A stretch of DNA of 64,000 bases from contig OZ244045.1 in NCBI GenBank assembly GCA_965215295.1, positions 1,798,001-1,862,000 on the forward strand, read 5' to 3'. The translations under genes were made by a program, and so were the position numbers. Each line of letters starts with the position of its first letter. Positions within the stretch are counted from its first letter, which is position 1. The DNA is from HK1 sp965215295. GTDB taxonomy: Bacteria; Pseudomonadota; Gammaproteobacteria; HK1. The notes below the pieces were generated by a model. It was not told the origin of the DNA, ran no database searches, and saw only the letters and a program-made list of their open reading frames with translations. This document shows, one piece after another, positions 16,944-26,132 of this stretch.

Positions 16944-18143
16944 TCATGCCGATTCCGTCCCGCCGCCCGGCCCGCGCCGGGTCAGGAGGGCGACGACGGT
17001 CACCAGCACCAGCGCGTCGAGGGCGATGAGCGCCGCGGCATGGCTTCCGGTCATCGCGACGATCGCGGCGAAGCTCGACGGGCCGACCACGATCCCGACG
17101 AACGTGAACATGAGCACTCCGCCCGTCGCCGCCCCCACCTTCTCGATGGGCACGACGCGGGCGACCTCGGCGAGATAGATGCCGTTCCATCCGACCGCGG
17201 TGAGGCCCAGCGCGGCGCAGACCGCGACGAGTCCCGCGAACGGCCATGCGCCGGAGAACGCGGCGGCCGCCAGGGTGCTCGCGATGGTGCCGGCGCCGAG
17301 CATCGCGAGCAGCGGTCGCGCGGGGATCCAGCGGTCGCTCACCCAGCCCCACCCCACCCTCGCGACCACGCCGGCCCCCTGCATCACCGAGAACAGCAGG
17401 CCCGCGGCCACCAAGTCCAGTCCGACCCGCTCGACCAGGAACGTGACGAGGAACGCGAACAGCGAAAGCTGCATCGCACCGAAGCTGAAGGCCACCAGCA
17501 CGAGCGGGCGAAGCCCCGGCGTCGCGAGGACGAGGCGGATGGACTGGCCGGGCGCCCCGATGCGGATGCGATGGGCGGGGTCGCGGTCGTCGTCGAGCCG
17601 CGCGCGCAGGGGCTGGATGAGCAGCGCCGCCGACAGCACCATGCAGCATGAAAGGGCGACCGCCCACGTCCACCCGAAACGCTCCGCCACCGGCGGGAAC
17701 AGCACGCCCGCGACGAGGCCGCCCAGCGGCACCGCGGACTGCTTGACCGAGAACACGAGGCCGCGCCGGGTCGGCGGCGTGACCCGCGCGAGCACGTGGC
17801 TCGCTCCCGGTGTCGCGAGTCCGTACCCCATTCCCGCCAGCACCGCACCTAGCGCGACGACCGGCACGGCGCCGCCGATCGCGAGGCCGATCCCGGCCGC
17901 GGAGAGCATGACGCTGATCTGGTTGACCCGTACCCCGCCGTGGCGAAGTACGAGCGAGCCGCTCATCAGCGTGAGGAACGCCGCGCCGGCGAACGCGATG
18001 GACTGGTAGAGACCGACCGTCGCGGTGTCGATGTCGAGTGCCGCCGCGATCTCCGGGGTGAGCACCGGCACCGTGACGAGCGCCATCGCCACCATCGTCT
18101 GCACCAGCATCATGGCCAGGAGCGGCCCGAGGACGGCGGACAT
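16944..18143 (-). CDS. MFS transporter
   Basis: A 399-residue major facilitator with about twelve membrane spans in two six-helix bundles. The loop between helices 2 and 3 is short (GSLVLRHGGVRVNQ) and the motif between helices 8 and 9 reads GWVSDRWIPAR, the usual G-x-x-x-D-R-x-x-x-R form. Substrate unknown; the family moves small organic solutes with proton symport or antiport. ATG 18143 starts within a sequence that is repeated three more times upstream as 120-bp units. It is on the same strand as the TRAP operon downstream and the aspartate dehydrogenase gene upstream, with repeat-filled gaps on both sides. Confidence 0.9.
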   Translation of the reverse strand: MSAVLGPLLAMMLVQTMVAMALVTVPVLTPEIAAALDIDTATVGLYQSIAFAGAAFLTLMSGSLVLRHGGVRVNQISVMLSAAGIGLAIGGAVPVVALGAVLAGMGYGLATPGASHVLARVTPPTRRGLVFSVKQSAVPLGGLVAGVLFPPVAERFGWTWAVALSCCMVLSAALLIQPLRARLDDDRDPAHRIRIGAPGQSIRLVLATPGLRPLVLVAFSFGAMQLSLFAFLVTFLVERVGLDLVAAGLLFSVMQGAGVVARVGWGWVSDRWIPARPLLAMLGAGTIASTLAAAAFSGAWPFAGLVAVCAALGLTAVGWNGIYLAEVARVVPIEKVGAATGGVLMFTFVGIVVGPSSFAAIVAMTGSHAAALIALDALVLVTVVALLTRRGPGGGTESA

Positions 18144-18519
18144 GATGGCTCAGCGTCCCGGAGGCCGATGCGGCCGGAGGGCGGCCGGCGTCGTGACGAA
18201 CGCCGTCGCGGTTGTCGCCGGCACCCGCGGCGCGGCCGGGTGCGATCGGGAAACCGCGGGCATGAGCATTCGGCGTCCCGCGGCGGAGACGGCCGGGGCG
18301 GCGACCGGCGTCGTGACGAACGCCGTCGCGGTCGTCGCCGGCGCCCGCGGCGCGGCCGGGCGCGATCGGGAAACCGCGGGCATGAGCATTCGGCGTCCCG
18401 CGGCGGAGACGGCCGGGGTGGCGACCGGCGTCTTGACGAATGACGTCGCGGCCGGGCGCGATCGGGAAACCGCAGGCACGAGGATTCGGCGTCCCGCGGC
18501 GGAGACGGCCGGGGTGGCG
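18141..18519. repeat. 120-bp tandem repeat upstream of the MFS gene
   Basis: Two full 120-bp units (18181-18300 and 18301-18420), one unit shortened to about 96 bases (18421-18519) and a diverged partial unit (18141-18180) that includes the MFS start codon. Each unit contains GATCGGGAAACC and the string CATGAGCATTCGGCGTCCCG, which resembles the MFS start region. A 125-codon minus-strand frame (18527-18150) runs through the array with a 40-residue periodicity; I treat it as repeat-derived and not as a proven gene. Confidence 0.9.
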
Positions 18520-18557
18520 GCGGGCATGGTCGATGGGTCCCGTGGCCGGGCGCGCGC

Positions 18558-19382
18558 TCAGGTGCCGACGACGAGCGGCGCGACGAACCGGCGGAGGGTC
18601 GCGACCACGCTCGGCGCGACGGACCGGCCGGTGCGCGGGTTCTCGCGGCTCGGGACGTTCTCGATCCGGAGGTGGAAACGGACCGTCTCCGCTTCGAGCC
18701 GGATCTCGTGGGTGTTGCGGGTGACGCCGGGGTCCGCCCAGATCTCGATGCGGGTGCGCTCCGGACCGATGCCCGCGAGCCCGAGCGCGGCCGCGACGTT
18801 CACGTTCGCGGGGAATCCCCGCGCCGCTTCGCACGCGCTGCCGTCGAAGACCTTCAATGGCGCATCGAGCCCGTCCACGTCGATGCCGTGGTCGACGAGA
18901 TACGGTGCGCCTTCGAGTCCCGCGGGCGGCTTGCGGGTGACCATGGTCACCGACGCGATGCCGCTCTCGGCCGCGCCGCGTACCGCGTCGAGCCCCATCA
19001 CCGCACCGCTCGGCACCACGATCTGCGCTCCCGTTGCGCGTGCGGTCTCCACCAGGTCGGGGTGATCGAGCAGGGCGCCGGCGCTGATGGAGACGAGGAC
19101 CTTGCCGGCCTGGACCGCCGGCTCGGCGATCTCGCGGTAGACCGCGGCGGGTGCGCACTCGACCACGATGTCCGCGTGGCCGGCCAGCCGACGAGCGGCG
19201 ACCACCTCCACCGGGCGGCGGAATCCGCGCATCCGCTCCCGCGCCCGGGCACGATCGCGCGCCGCCACCGCGCGGAGGGCCAGTCCGTGGACTTCGCCGC
19301 CGTCGATGCGCCGCGCGACCTCGAAGCCGACGGCGCCGAGGCCGCCGACGGCAACGCCACGGGTACGGCGGTCGGAGACCAT
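18558..19382 (-). CDS. Putative L-aspartate dehydrogenase
   Basis: A 274-residue NAD(P)-dependent enzyme of the aspartate dehydrogenase (NadX-like) family. The N-terminus has a nucleotide-binding GGLGAVGFEVAR; the C-terminal half has the family pattern FPANVNVAAALGLAGIGP, IEIWADPGVTRNTHEI and VPSRENPRTG, including the conserved His of RNTHE. The family oxidises aspartate to iminoaspartate/oxaloacetate or runs the reductive amination. ATG 19382 has GGAGGG at 8 bases. It lies upstream of MFS and TRAP genes on the same strand, so a shared role in amino- or dicarboxylic acid use is possible. Confidence 0.85.
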   Translation of the reverse strand: MVSDRRTRGVAVGGLGAVGFEVARRIDGGEVHGLALRAVAARDRARARERMRGFRRPVEVVAARRLAGHADIVVECAPAAVYREIAEPAVQAGKVLVSISAGALLDHPDLVETARATGAQIVVPSGAVMGLDAVRGAAESGIASVTMVTRKPPAGLEGAPYLVDHGIDVDGLDAPLKVFDGSACEAARGFPANVNVAAALGLAGIGPERTRIEIWADPGVTRNTHEIRLEAETVRFHLRIENVPSRENPRTGRSVAPSVVATLRRFVAPLVVGT

Positions 19383-19826
19383 TGCGGAGTCCCTCCATCC
19401 CTCGAAGAGCATCCCGGCCGGCAGGGCGACCCCGGAGACGGGCCGCCGCCTCACGCCAGGGCCCGCGCCAGGGCCATTGCACGCTGCGGGCCGGGTCGGC
19501 CGAAGGCGCAGCCCGGCATCGCATGGCGGCGTTCCCGCACCGGATTGCGCCGCGCCGACCCTGCCCGGGACTTGAACCGCAGCGTGAAACGACCCCGGAC
19601 CCGCACTCCGCCGGCGTGTGGCGGCCCGGTTGCCAGAGTACAACAGTTCTCTCGCGGTCCGACCTCCGGCGTGGCCGCGCAACGTGTCCGAAAGACTCGG
19701 CCGGGTGTCCGGGTCCGTCCGCGCCGTCCGGTCCGTCGTGCGCGTTGCGGTATCCTGACGGCACCCTACCCCGCCGACCGGCGGACAGGAGCCGCCGCCG
19801 GTCGCCAGGACACCGCGGACCCGCCG
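19383..19826. other. Divergent intergenic region, 444 bases
   Basis: Lies between the divergent aspartate dehydrogenase and DNA polymerase II genes. I see no recognisable gene, repeat, LexA-type operator or promoter consensus in it. Confidence 0.4.
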
Positions 19827-22145
19827 ATGCACACGCTGCGCGCGTTCCTCCTGACCCGCCATTGGCGGGATGCCCCCAAGGGGCTGGAGCTCACGCTCTG
19901 GGCCGCATCGGAGCGGGGGCCGCTGCGTGTGGTGCTCGACCGGGAAGAGGCGGTGTGCTTCGTCGAACGATCGGCGGTGCCGGGAAACGGCGCCCTCGCC
20001 GATGTTCCGTTCCGCCGCCGGGCGCTCGAACTCGCCACCCTGGAGGGCGCCCCCGTCGACGCCCTGTACTTCCGGCGCCAGCGCGATCTCGTCGCGGCGC
20101 GCGACCTGCTGCGCGCCCGCGGCGTCGCTCCCTGCGAATCCGATCTGAAGCCCGCCGATCGCTACCTCATGGAGCACTTCGTGACCGGGGGGTTCGCCGC
20201 GCGGGGCGAGGTGGCGCGCCGCTCCGGCCATCTGGAGATGCGCAACCCCGCGATCCGGTCCGACGACTACCGCCGGGCGCTGCGGTGGGTCTCGCTGGAC
20301 ATCGAGACCGCGGGGCTCGACGGCGCGCTCTACTCGATCGCGCTGCACTCTCCGGACGACGAACGGGTGCTGATGGTGAGCGAGGCTCCCGTCTCCTGCG
20401 GCGATGCGGCGGTGGAGCCGTTCCCGAACGAAGGCGCCCTGCTCTCCCGCCTGTTCGCATGGTTCGCCGAACACGACCCCGATCTCGTCCTGGGGTGGAA
20501 CGTGGTCGGGTTCGACCTCGATTTCATCGCCCGGCGTTGCCGGCGGCTCGGCGTCGGATTCGACATCGCGCGCGGCGGCGAACGGTCCGCGATCCTCCAG
20601 CCGGGATCCACCTCCGGCACCTGCGTCGCACGCATCCCGGGACGGGTGGTACTCGACGGGATCGACACGTTGCGCACCGCGTTCTGGTCGTTCGAGTCCT
20701 TCGAGCTGGAGCACGTCGCGCGGGAGATGCTCGGACGGGGCAAGCGCATCGAGCCCACCGGCGACCGGGTCGGCGAGATCACCCGCCTCTACGAGCAGGA
20801 CCGCGCCCGGCTCGCGACCTACAACCTCGAGGACTGCCGGCTCGTGGCCGGGATCGTCGAGAAGGCCGGACTCGTCGAGTTCTCGATGCGCCGCGCCGAG
20901 CTGACCGGACTGGGGATGGACCGGCAGGGCGGCTCGGTGGCGGCGTTCGACAACCTCTACCTGCCGCGGCTGCACCGGGCGGGGCGGGTCGCACCGGACG
21001 TCGTCGACGCGCGGTCCGGAGAAGGGAGTCCCGGAGGCTACATCCTCGACTCCAGGCCGGGTCTCTACGACAACGTCCTGGTGCTCGACTTCAAGAGCCT
21101 GTACCCGAGCATCATCCGCACCTTCGGCATCGACCCGTACGCATTGCACGCGCCGGGCGAGAACCGCGTCGAGGGGTTCCAGGGCGCGTCGTTCGCGCGC
21201 GAGGGCGCGATCCTCCCCGGGCTCGTCCGGTCGCTCTGGGAAGAGCGGGACCGCGCGAAGCGGCGCGGGGACGCGGCGATGTCGCAGGCGACGAAGATCC
21301 TGATGAACTCCTTCTACGGGATCCTCGGCGCCTCGGGCTGCCGCTTCCACGACTCGCGCCTCGCGAGCAGCATCACGCGGCGGGGGCACGAGATCATCCG
21401 CCGCAGCCGGGACGTGATCGAGCAGGGCGGCGAGACGGTGATCTACGGCGACACCGACTCGCTGTTCGTCCTGCTCGGCCCCGGCGTGGACGAGGCCGAG
21501 GCGCGCGGGCGCGGCAACGCCATCGCGGCCGGGCTCAACGACTGGTGGCGCCGCACCGTCGAGCGGGAGCATGGCGTCGAATCGTTCCTCGACATCGAGT
21601 TCGAGACGCACTTCCTCAGATTCCTCATGCCCACCGTGCGCGGCGAGGCGACCGGCAGCAAGAAGCGCTACGCCGGAATGACGCACGCCGGTGAAGGCGG
21701 CTGCCGTCTCGTGTTCAAGGGCCTCGAGAGCGTGCGCACGGACTGGACCCCGCTCGCCCGCTCGTTCCAGCGCGAGCTCTACCGGCGCGTCTTCCTCGGC
21801 GAGCCGTTCGAGGGATACGTGCGCGACACCCTGGAGGAGATGCTCGCGGGCGAGCACGACGCGGCGCTGGTGTACCGGAAACGGCTCCGCCAGAGCGTCG
21901 ACGAGTACACCCGCAACGTCCCGCCCCACGTGCAGGCGGCGCGCAAGCTCGGCCGGAAGGTGCGCTGGGTGCGCTACGTCATCACCCCGTCCGGGCCCGA
22001 GCCGGTGGAGGACGGCCGGCCCCCGCCCCGCCCCGACTACGACCACTACCGGGAGCGCCAGCTCGCACCCGCGGCGGACGGCCTCCTGCGCTTTCTCGAC
22101 ACGAGCTTCGACGCGATCACGGACCGGCAGATGGCGATCTTCTGA
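19827..22145 (+). CDS. polB: DNA polymerase II (family B)
   Basis: A 772-residue family B DNA polymerase, close to the 783 residues of E. coli Pol II, used in replication restart and damage bypass. The proofreading exonuclease has Exo I SLDIETAG (D158, E160), Exo II GWNVVGFDLDF and Exo III YNLEDC. The polymerase domain has motif A DFKSLYPSII near 421, motif B KILMNSFYG and motif C YGDTDSLF near 540. All catalytic aspartates are present. ATG 19827 gives the natural N-terminus. In E. coli the gene is SOS-induced; no LexA box was evident here. The 3' end overlaps the convergent LLM gene by 29 bases. Confidence 0.95.
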   Translation: MHTLRAFLLTRHWRDAPKGLELTLWAASERGPLRVVLDREEAVCFVERSAVPGNGALADVPFRRRALELATLEGAPVDALYFRRQRDLVAARDLLRARGVAPCESDLKPADRYLMEHFVTGGFAARGEVARRSGHLEMRNPAIRSDDYRRALRWVSLDIETAGLDGALYSIALHSPDDERVLMVSEAPVSCGDAAVEPFPNEGALLSRLFAWFAEHDPDLVLGWNVVGFDLDFIARRCRRLGVGFDIARGGERSAILQPGSTSGTCVARIPGRVVLDGIDTLRTAFWSFESFELEHVAREMLGRGKRIEPTGDRVGEITRLYEQDRARLATYNLEDCRLVAGIVEKAGLVEFSMRRAELTGLGMDRQGGSVAAFDNLYLPRLHRAGRVAPDVVDARSGEGSPGGYILDSRPGLYDNVLVLDFKSLYPSIIRTFGIDPYALHAPGENRVEGFQGASFAREGAILPGLVRSLWEERDRAKRRGDAAMSQATKILMNSFYGILGASGCRFHDSRLASSITRRGHEIIRRSRDVIEQGGETVIYGDTDSLFVLLGPGVDEAEARGRGNAIAAGLNDWWRRTVEREHGVESFLDIEFETHFLRFLMPTVRGEATGSKKRYAGMTHAGEGGCRLVFKGLESVRTDWTPLARSFQRELYRRVFLGEPFEGYVRDTLEEMLAGEHDAALVYRKRLRQSVDEYTRNVPPHVQAARKLGRKVRWVRYVITPSGPEPVEDGRPPPRPDYDHYRERQLAPAADGLLRFLDTSFDAITDRQMAIF

Positions 22146-23061
22146 GGGGATCGAGCCGCGGCCGCACCTCCTGGGCGAAGCGCTCCATCACGTCGAGCGC
22201 GTTGTCCACCTTCTCCGGCACGAAGTCGAACGTGAAGTGCTCGACGCCGATGTCGATGTAGCGCCTGATGCCGTCCACGATCTGCCGGGGCGTGCCCTGG
22301 GTGGGGAACTCCCCCGGCCCGTCCTGGAAGACCAGCGGCAGCTTGACGCCGACCCCGACCGAGTCCGGGGCGCGTCCGAACTTTTTGCACTGGACCGCCA
22401 GCTCCTTGCGCATCTCGACGACCTTCTCCGGCGACATCCGCACCGGGTGGAACGCATCGCCGTACTGCGCGGCGCGGCGGCAGGCGGGCCGGCTCGCGCC
22501 GGCGACCCAGATCGGCGGATGCGGGCGCTGCACCGGCTTCGGCGCGAACGCCGCCTCCTCGCACGAGTAGAATCGGCCCCGGTAGGTGACCGGGTCGTCC
22601 GCCCAGAGCTTCTTCATGAGCTCGAGGGCGTCGTCGGTGCGCGCCCCCCGATTCGCGAAGTTCCGCCCGAGAACCTCGAACTCCTCCTCGAACCAGCCCA
22701 CGCCGACCCCGAAGACGAACCGGCCGCCGGAGAGCTGGTCCACCTCCGCGACCTGCTTGGCGACCTCGAACGGATTGTGCATCGGGAGCACGACGACGCT
22801 GGTGCCCAGCGTGATGCGCCTGGTGTGCGCGGCCAGGAACGAGAGCACCGTGAAGGGCTCCCAGTAGCGTTCGCGCCAGTGCGGGGGGTGCATCCGGCCG
22901 GGGATGAGGACGTACCCGGACTTCACCTGGGGCGGCAGCACCACGTGGGCGCTGAGCCACAGCGAGTCCAGGCCGAGCGCCTCGGCGCGCCCGGCCATCG
23001 CGAGAAAGGTGTCCGGCGTGGCGTCCTCGCCACGCACGATCAGGGAGCAACCGTACTTCAT
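22117..23061 (-). CDS. LLM-class flavin-dependent oxidoreductase
   Basis: A 314-residue luciferase-like monooxygenase-fold protein (TIM barrel using F420 or FMN). Typical elements are the start MKYGCSLIVRGED, the strand RITLGTSVVVLPMHNPFEVAKQ, the segment LSGGRFVFGVGVGWFEEEF, and RPHPPIWVAGASRPACRRAA. The cofactor cannot be fixed by sequence alone; in a gammaproteobacterium FMN is the conservative guess unless F420 genes exist elsewhere. ATG 23061 has GGAGGAGG at 6 bases. Its last 29 bases overlap the end of polB on the opposite strand. Confidence 0.9.
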   Translation of the reverse strand: MKYGCSLIVRGEDATPDTFLAMAGRAEALGLDSLWLSAHVVLPPQVKSGYVLIPGRMHPPHWRERYWEPFTVLSFLAAHTRRITLGTSVVVLPMHNPFEVAKQVAEVDQLSGGRFVFGVGVGWFEEEFEVLGRNFANRGARTDDALELMKKLWADDPVTYRGRFYSCEEAAFAPKPVQRPHPPIWVAGASRPACRRAAQYGDAFHPVRMSPEKVVEMRKELAVQCKKFGRAPDSVGVGVKLPLVFQDGPGEFPTQGTPRQIVDGIRRYIDIGVEHFTFDFVPEKVDNALDVMERFAQEVRPRLDPLRRSPSAGP

Positions 23062-23405
23062 CGGGGACCTCCTCCCGGCAGGTGAAAGGATTTCGAGTCG
23101 CGAAAGGGCGGGACTATCCCGGATTTCCCACCGGATCGCGAAGCGAGGGCACGCAGATGCCGGGAGCGACAAGGCGAACGCGAGTCAGGGCGCACAGTAC
23201 TTGACGGTACGTCGAGCACCCTGGCCGCGTTCAACGCGGTCGATGCCGGTCGATCCGCGTCCGAGAGGCGAGATGGCGAGAAATCCGGGCCAGGGCCGGG
23301 GACGCGCGCCCGCTCCCGGGGCCGGGCGGCTCCGTCCCGCCCGGAGCCGCCGCGTGGCCACACATGCCGGATGGCTGGTGGGCGTCGCCGTTCGGACATC
23401 GTGGC
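23062..23405. other. Intergenic region between LLM gene and alr
   Basis: These 344 bases hold no gene that I can support. A GC-rich hairpin at 23325-23351 lies downstream of the alr stop codon, and the LLM Shine-Dalgarno sequence is at the left end. Confidence 0.4.
23325..23351 (-). terminator. Candidate terminator hairpin downstream of alr
   Basis: GGCGGCTCCG pairs perfectly with CGGAGCCGCC across a 7-base loop, 55 bases beyond the alr stop. No T-run follows, so intrinsic termination is uncertain. Confidence 0.35.
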
Positions 23406-24566
23406 TCAGACGCGGATGCGCTCGACCCTCGGCCCGATGCCGGTGAGGATCTCGTAGGGGATCGTCCCGGCCTGCTCCGCGACCCGCTCGATGGGGGCGT
23501 TCGGGCCGAAGATCTCCACCCAGGCGCCGGCCCGGACCGCGTCCTCGGGAACGTCGCTCAGGTCGATGGTGCTCATGTCCATCGAGACGGCCCCGAACAG
23601 CGGCGCCCGGTGCCCGGCGATCACGACCTCGAACCGCCGTCCGGGACGGTAGAGCGCGCGCGGGACGCCGTCGGCGTACCCCGCGAGCACGACCCCGATC
23701 CTGCGTGCGGCGTCGCATGTCGCCATCGCGCCGTAGCCGACGCTCTCACCGGACCCCACCGTCACGACCCGTCCGAGCCGCGCTTCGAACCGCGCGACCG
23801 GCCGCACCCGCGGCGCGGTGTGCGCGTAGTGAGGGTCGTGGCCGTACAGGGCGATCCCGGGCCGGACCAGATCGAAGTGGTAGTCCGGTCCGAGGAACGT
23901 CCCCGCGGAGTTCGCGAGACTCGCGCGCGCGCCGGGAAAGGCGCCTCTCACCGCGCGGAACCGATCGAGCTGACGGCGGTTCGCGGGGGACGACGGCTCG
24001 TCCGCGCACGCGAGATGGCTCATCAGCAGGGTCACGTCGAGACGGGACCGCCGGGCCTCGTCGCCGCGCAGGGTGTCCGTCTCCTCGCCGCCGAGGCCGA
24101 GCCGGTGGATGCCGGTCTCGACGTGGAGCGCCACGCGCGCCGGCGGGCCATGGGCCGGAACGCTCCCGATCCACCGATCGACGCCTTCGAGATCGAACAG
24201 GCAGGGGATCAGGCGATGTTCGTGCAGGACGTGCGCCTCATCGGCGACGCGCGGGACGAGCACGAAGATCTCCACGTCCGCGAGCATTCGACGGAGCTCC
24301 ACCGCCTCGGCGCTGAACGCGGTGAAGAAGGTCCGGCATCCCGCGGCGTACAGGGTGTCTGCGACGCCCGCGACGCCGAGCCCGTAGCCGTGCGCCTTGA
24401 CCACGCCGGCGACTTCGGCGGCGGTCGCCGAGACGATGGCGCGGTAGTTGGCGGCCAGCGCCGCGAGATCGACACGCACGCGCGCCGCGGCGGCTCCATC
24501 GCCGTGGCGGTCCGGCGCATCCGGACCGGGCGGCGCCATGCCCGGACGAAGTGTCCCGTCGCTCAC
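23406..24566 (-). CDS. alr: Alanine racemase
   Basis: A 386-residue fold-type III PLP enzyme making D-alanine for peptidoglycan. The PLP lysine is K57 in GVVKAHGYGLG (the more usual form is VKADAYGHG), the opposite catalytic tyrosine Y278 is in ESVGYGA, and the C-terminal beta-domain has SMDMSTIDL and a YEILTGIGPRVERI ending. The HVETGIHRLGL stretch corresponds to the usual H-x-D-T-G-M-x-R. GTG 24566 was chosen because GGAGG lies 9 bases upstream; ATG 24539 (377 residues) is the alternative, without a Shine-Dalgarno sequence. The altered PLP loop leaves some room for a broad-specificity amino acid racemase. Confidence 0.88.
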   Translation of the reverse strand: MSDGTLRPGMAPPGPDAPDRHGDGAAAARVRVDLAALAANYRAIVSATAAEVAGVVKAHGYGLGVAGVADTLYAAGCRTFFTAFSAEAVELRRMLADVEIFVLVPRVADEAHVLHEHRLIPCLFDLEGVDRWIGSVPAHGPPARVALHVETGIHRLGLGGEETDTLRGDEARRSRLDVTLLMSHLACADEPSSPANRRQLDRFRAVRGAFPGARASLANSAGTFLGPDYHFDLVRPGIALYGHDPHYAHTAPRVRPVARFEARLGRVVTVGSGESVGYGAMATCDAARRIGVVLAGYADGVPRALYRPGRRFEVVIAGHRAPLFGAVSMDMSTIDLSDVPEDAVRAGAWVEIFGPNAPIERVAEQAGTIPYEILTGIGPRVERIRV

Positions 24567-24617
24567 GGTTCGCAGCCTCCCCGACCCGGCCCGTGGGCAT
24601 CCCCACGCACCTGCCGT

Positions 24618-24700
24618 CCCCCGCAAGCGGAACCCGTCCCGGGGCACGCTGGACATGGTGTGCCTCGCGCTGCGCCATCCCCCGCAAGCGGAGCCTGTCC
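24618..24700. repeat. Short imperfect direct repeat upstream of alr
   Basis: CCCCCGCAAGCGGAACC at about 24618-24634 and CCCCCGCAAGCGGAGCC at about 24679-24695 are near-identical and about 61 bases apart in the gap between alr and the phosphosulfolactate synthase gene. Nothing else is visible in 24567-24847. Confidence 0.45.
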
Positions 24701-24847
24701 GCCGCGAACCCGTACCGCTCCGCGCCCGGCCAACCGGCCGCGGGCAGGAGATGCCCGCCGGTGCTCCTCGTGTCCGATTGCCGGGCCGGCAACGGGGCGC
24801 CGGGATCGTCCCCGGGGGGCCGGCTCAGGGGCGGGAACGATGTCCGG

Positions 24848-25651
24848 TTACCCGGACCGTCCCCGCTCCATCGGTCCCGGTACGCTCAGGCCGCAACGCA
24901 GCGCCTCGGTCTCCCAGACGTCGGCCGGCATGACGTTGGCGAGGTTCACGTCCGGGCCGAACGTGCGCACCAGGAACACCTTGAGCTGGTAGTTGTCGGT
25001 GTGGTGGGTACCCGGCACCCAGTGCCCGCTCAGCTCGAAAATCACCCGATCGGTGTCGAGGCCGGCGCGAAGCCCGTCGACCAGCGCGCGGTTCGGGGCT
25101 CCGTCGCGGAGCAGTTCCGCCCCCTCCACGAGGACGACGTCCGCCCCCGCGTCGAAGCACGACTTCGCCTGGGAGACGAGCGTTTCGGCGCCCGAGTCCT
25201 CGCTTTTCGAGCCCACCTCGCCGTGAACCTCGAGTCCGCTGGAGACGGCGGCGCCGATGATCGCGCGTCGTTCGTCGTCGTCGAGCGTGACGACGTTGTC
25301 GGAGACCTCGATCGCGTGTATTCCCAGCCGGATTGCCTCGTCGCAGAACGGCTTCACGCCGTCCATGCCCTGCGTGGCGAACACGTACTCCATGAACTGC
25401 CCGCCGAGAAAGGGCCGCACGCCGTGCGAGGCGTAGAGATCGAGCTTTCTGCGGAGATAGTCTTCCTCGTAGAGCTTCGCGGTGCCGACCACCAGCTTCG
25501 CAAGGTCCACAACCGGGGCCAGGAGCGTCAGCCAGTCGGCCTGCTGCCCGAGCGGCAGGCCCCAGTCCAGCATCATGGTCAGCCCCTTGCGCCGCGGCTT
25601 GGTCGTCGAGCGCTCGGCAGGCAACGGCACGCGCGGGAAGGGCTTGGTCAT
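24848..25651 (-). CDS. Phosphosulfolactate synthase-like protein (ComA family)
   Basis: A 267-residue TIM-barrel protein of the ComA family, which adds sulfite to phosphoenolpyruvate to give phosphosulfolactate, the first step of coenzyme M or sulfolactate synthesis. Characteristic stretches are KPRRKGLTMMLDWGL (18-32), DLAKLVVGTAKLYEED, FLGGQFMEYVFATQG, AIEVSDNVVTLDDDER and LVEGAELLRDG. The length fits. ATG 25651 is conventional, with no strong Shine-Dalgarno sequence; longer in-frame starts exist. No comB or comC homologue lies nearby, so the pathway cannot be closed from this window, and the enzyme could act on a related enolpyruvyl substrate. Confidence 0.85.
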   Translation of the reverse strand: MTKPFPRVPLPAERSTTKPRRKGLTMMLDWGLPLGQQADWLTLLAPVVDLAKLVVGTAKLYEEDYLRRKLDLYASHGVRPFLGGQFMEYVFATQGMDGVKPFCDEAIRLGIHAIEVSDNVVTLDDDERRAIIGAAVSSGLEVHGEVGSKSEDSGAETLVSQAKSCFDAGADVVLVEGAELLRDGAPNRALVDGLRAGLDTDRVIFELSGHWVPGTHHTDNYQLKVFLVRTFGPDVNLANVMPADVWETEALRCGLSVPGPMERGRSG

Positions 25652-25789
25652 CGGCGGCTCGAATCCCTGGTCGGGGTGGACCGGGACGCAGTGTACCGGA
25701 ACCGGCGGGGGCACGATTGCGGCGCCGGACGACGACCGCGGAGCCGCGTCGTTCCGGGTCCCGGCGCGCCCGGGTTCGCCCGGAGCGAC

Positions 25790-26056
25790 TCAGTCGCCGG
25801 GAGCAGGCCCGAATCCGGGTCCCGGCGCGTCCGGGTTCGCCCGCCCGGGCGATGACGCGGCGACGATGCTCACGGACTCGGTATCCGGGTCGAACACGAT
25901 CACCGCCTCGCCGCGGTCGAGCTGGCGCATCACGGCGGCGATCTTGTCCTCCAGGGAGTACTCGCGCTGGCCGTAGTCGGTCCCCTCGCGCAGCACGAAC
26001 GCCTCCACCACCCCGCGAAGCGCCGCATCGGTGAGTTCACGGTGGGGGATCTCCAC
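25790..26056 (-). CDS. YheU/UPF0270-like small protein
   Basis: An 88-residue protein matching the YheU (UPF0270) family: IPHRELTDAALRGVVEAFVLREGTDYG... ending IAAVMRQLDRGEAVIVFD. Function of the family is unknown. GTG 26056 is the preferred start because AAGGAG sits 7 bases upstream and the protein then opens as family members do; a GTG at 26095 would add 13 unlikely residues. It carries a low-complexity Gly/Pro-rich tail of about 20 residues after the conserved part, probably a stop-codon readthrough into spacer DNA during evolution. It diverges from the Dam gene 77 bases away. Confidence 0.8.
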   Translation of the reverse strand: MEIPHRELTDAALRGVVEAFVLREGTDYGQREYSLEDKIAAVMRQLDRGEAVIVFDPDTESVSIVAASSPGRANPDAPGPGFGPAPGD

Positions 26057-26132
26057 GTAGGGGCTCCTTCGGCGTGGCCGACTCGACTCCGTCACCGGGA
26101 CCGCTTCGAGAGGAAGCGGCGGGCTTGCTAAT

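Noticed and set aside
18150..18527. 125-codon repeat protein upstream of the MFS gene
   Set aside because: Its composition follows from the 120-bp repeat and there is no Shine-Dalgarno sequence; kept as a repeat and a finding, not as a gene.
15490..19764. One frame of 1424 codons that spans the TAXI receptor and the region upstream
   Set aside because: Only the last 343 codons have protein character and a signal peptide with a ribosome binding site; the rest overlaps the MFS gene and the aspartate dehydrogenase gene in another frame.
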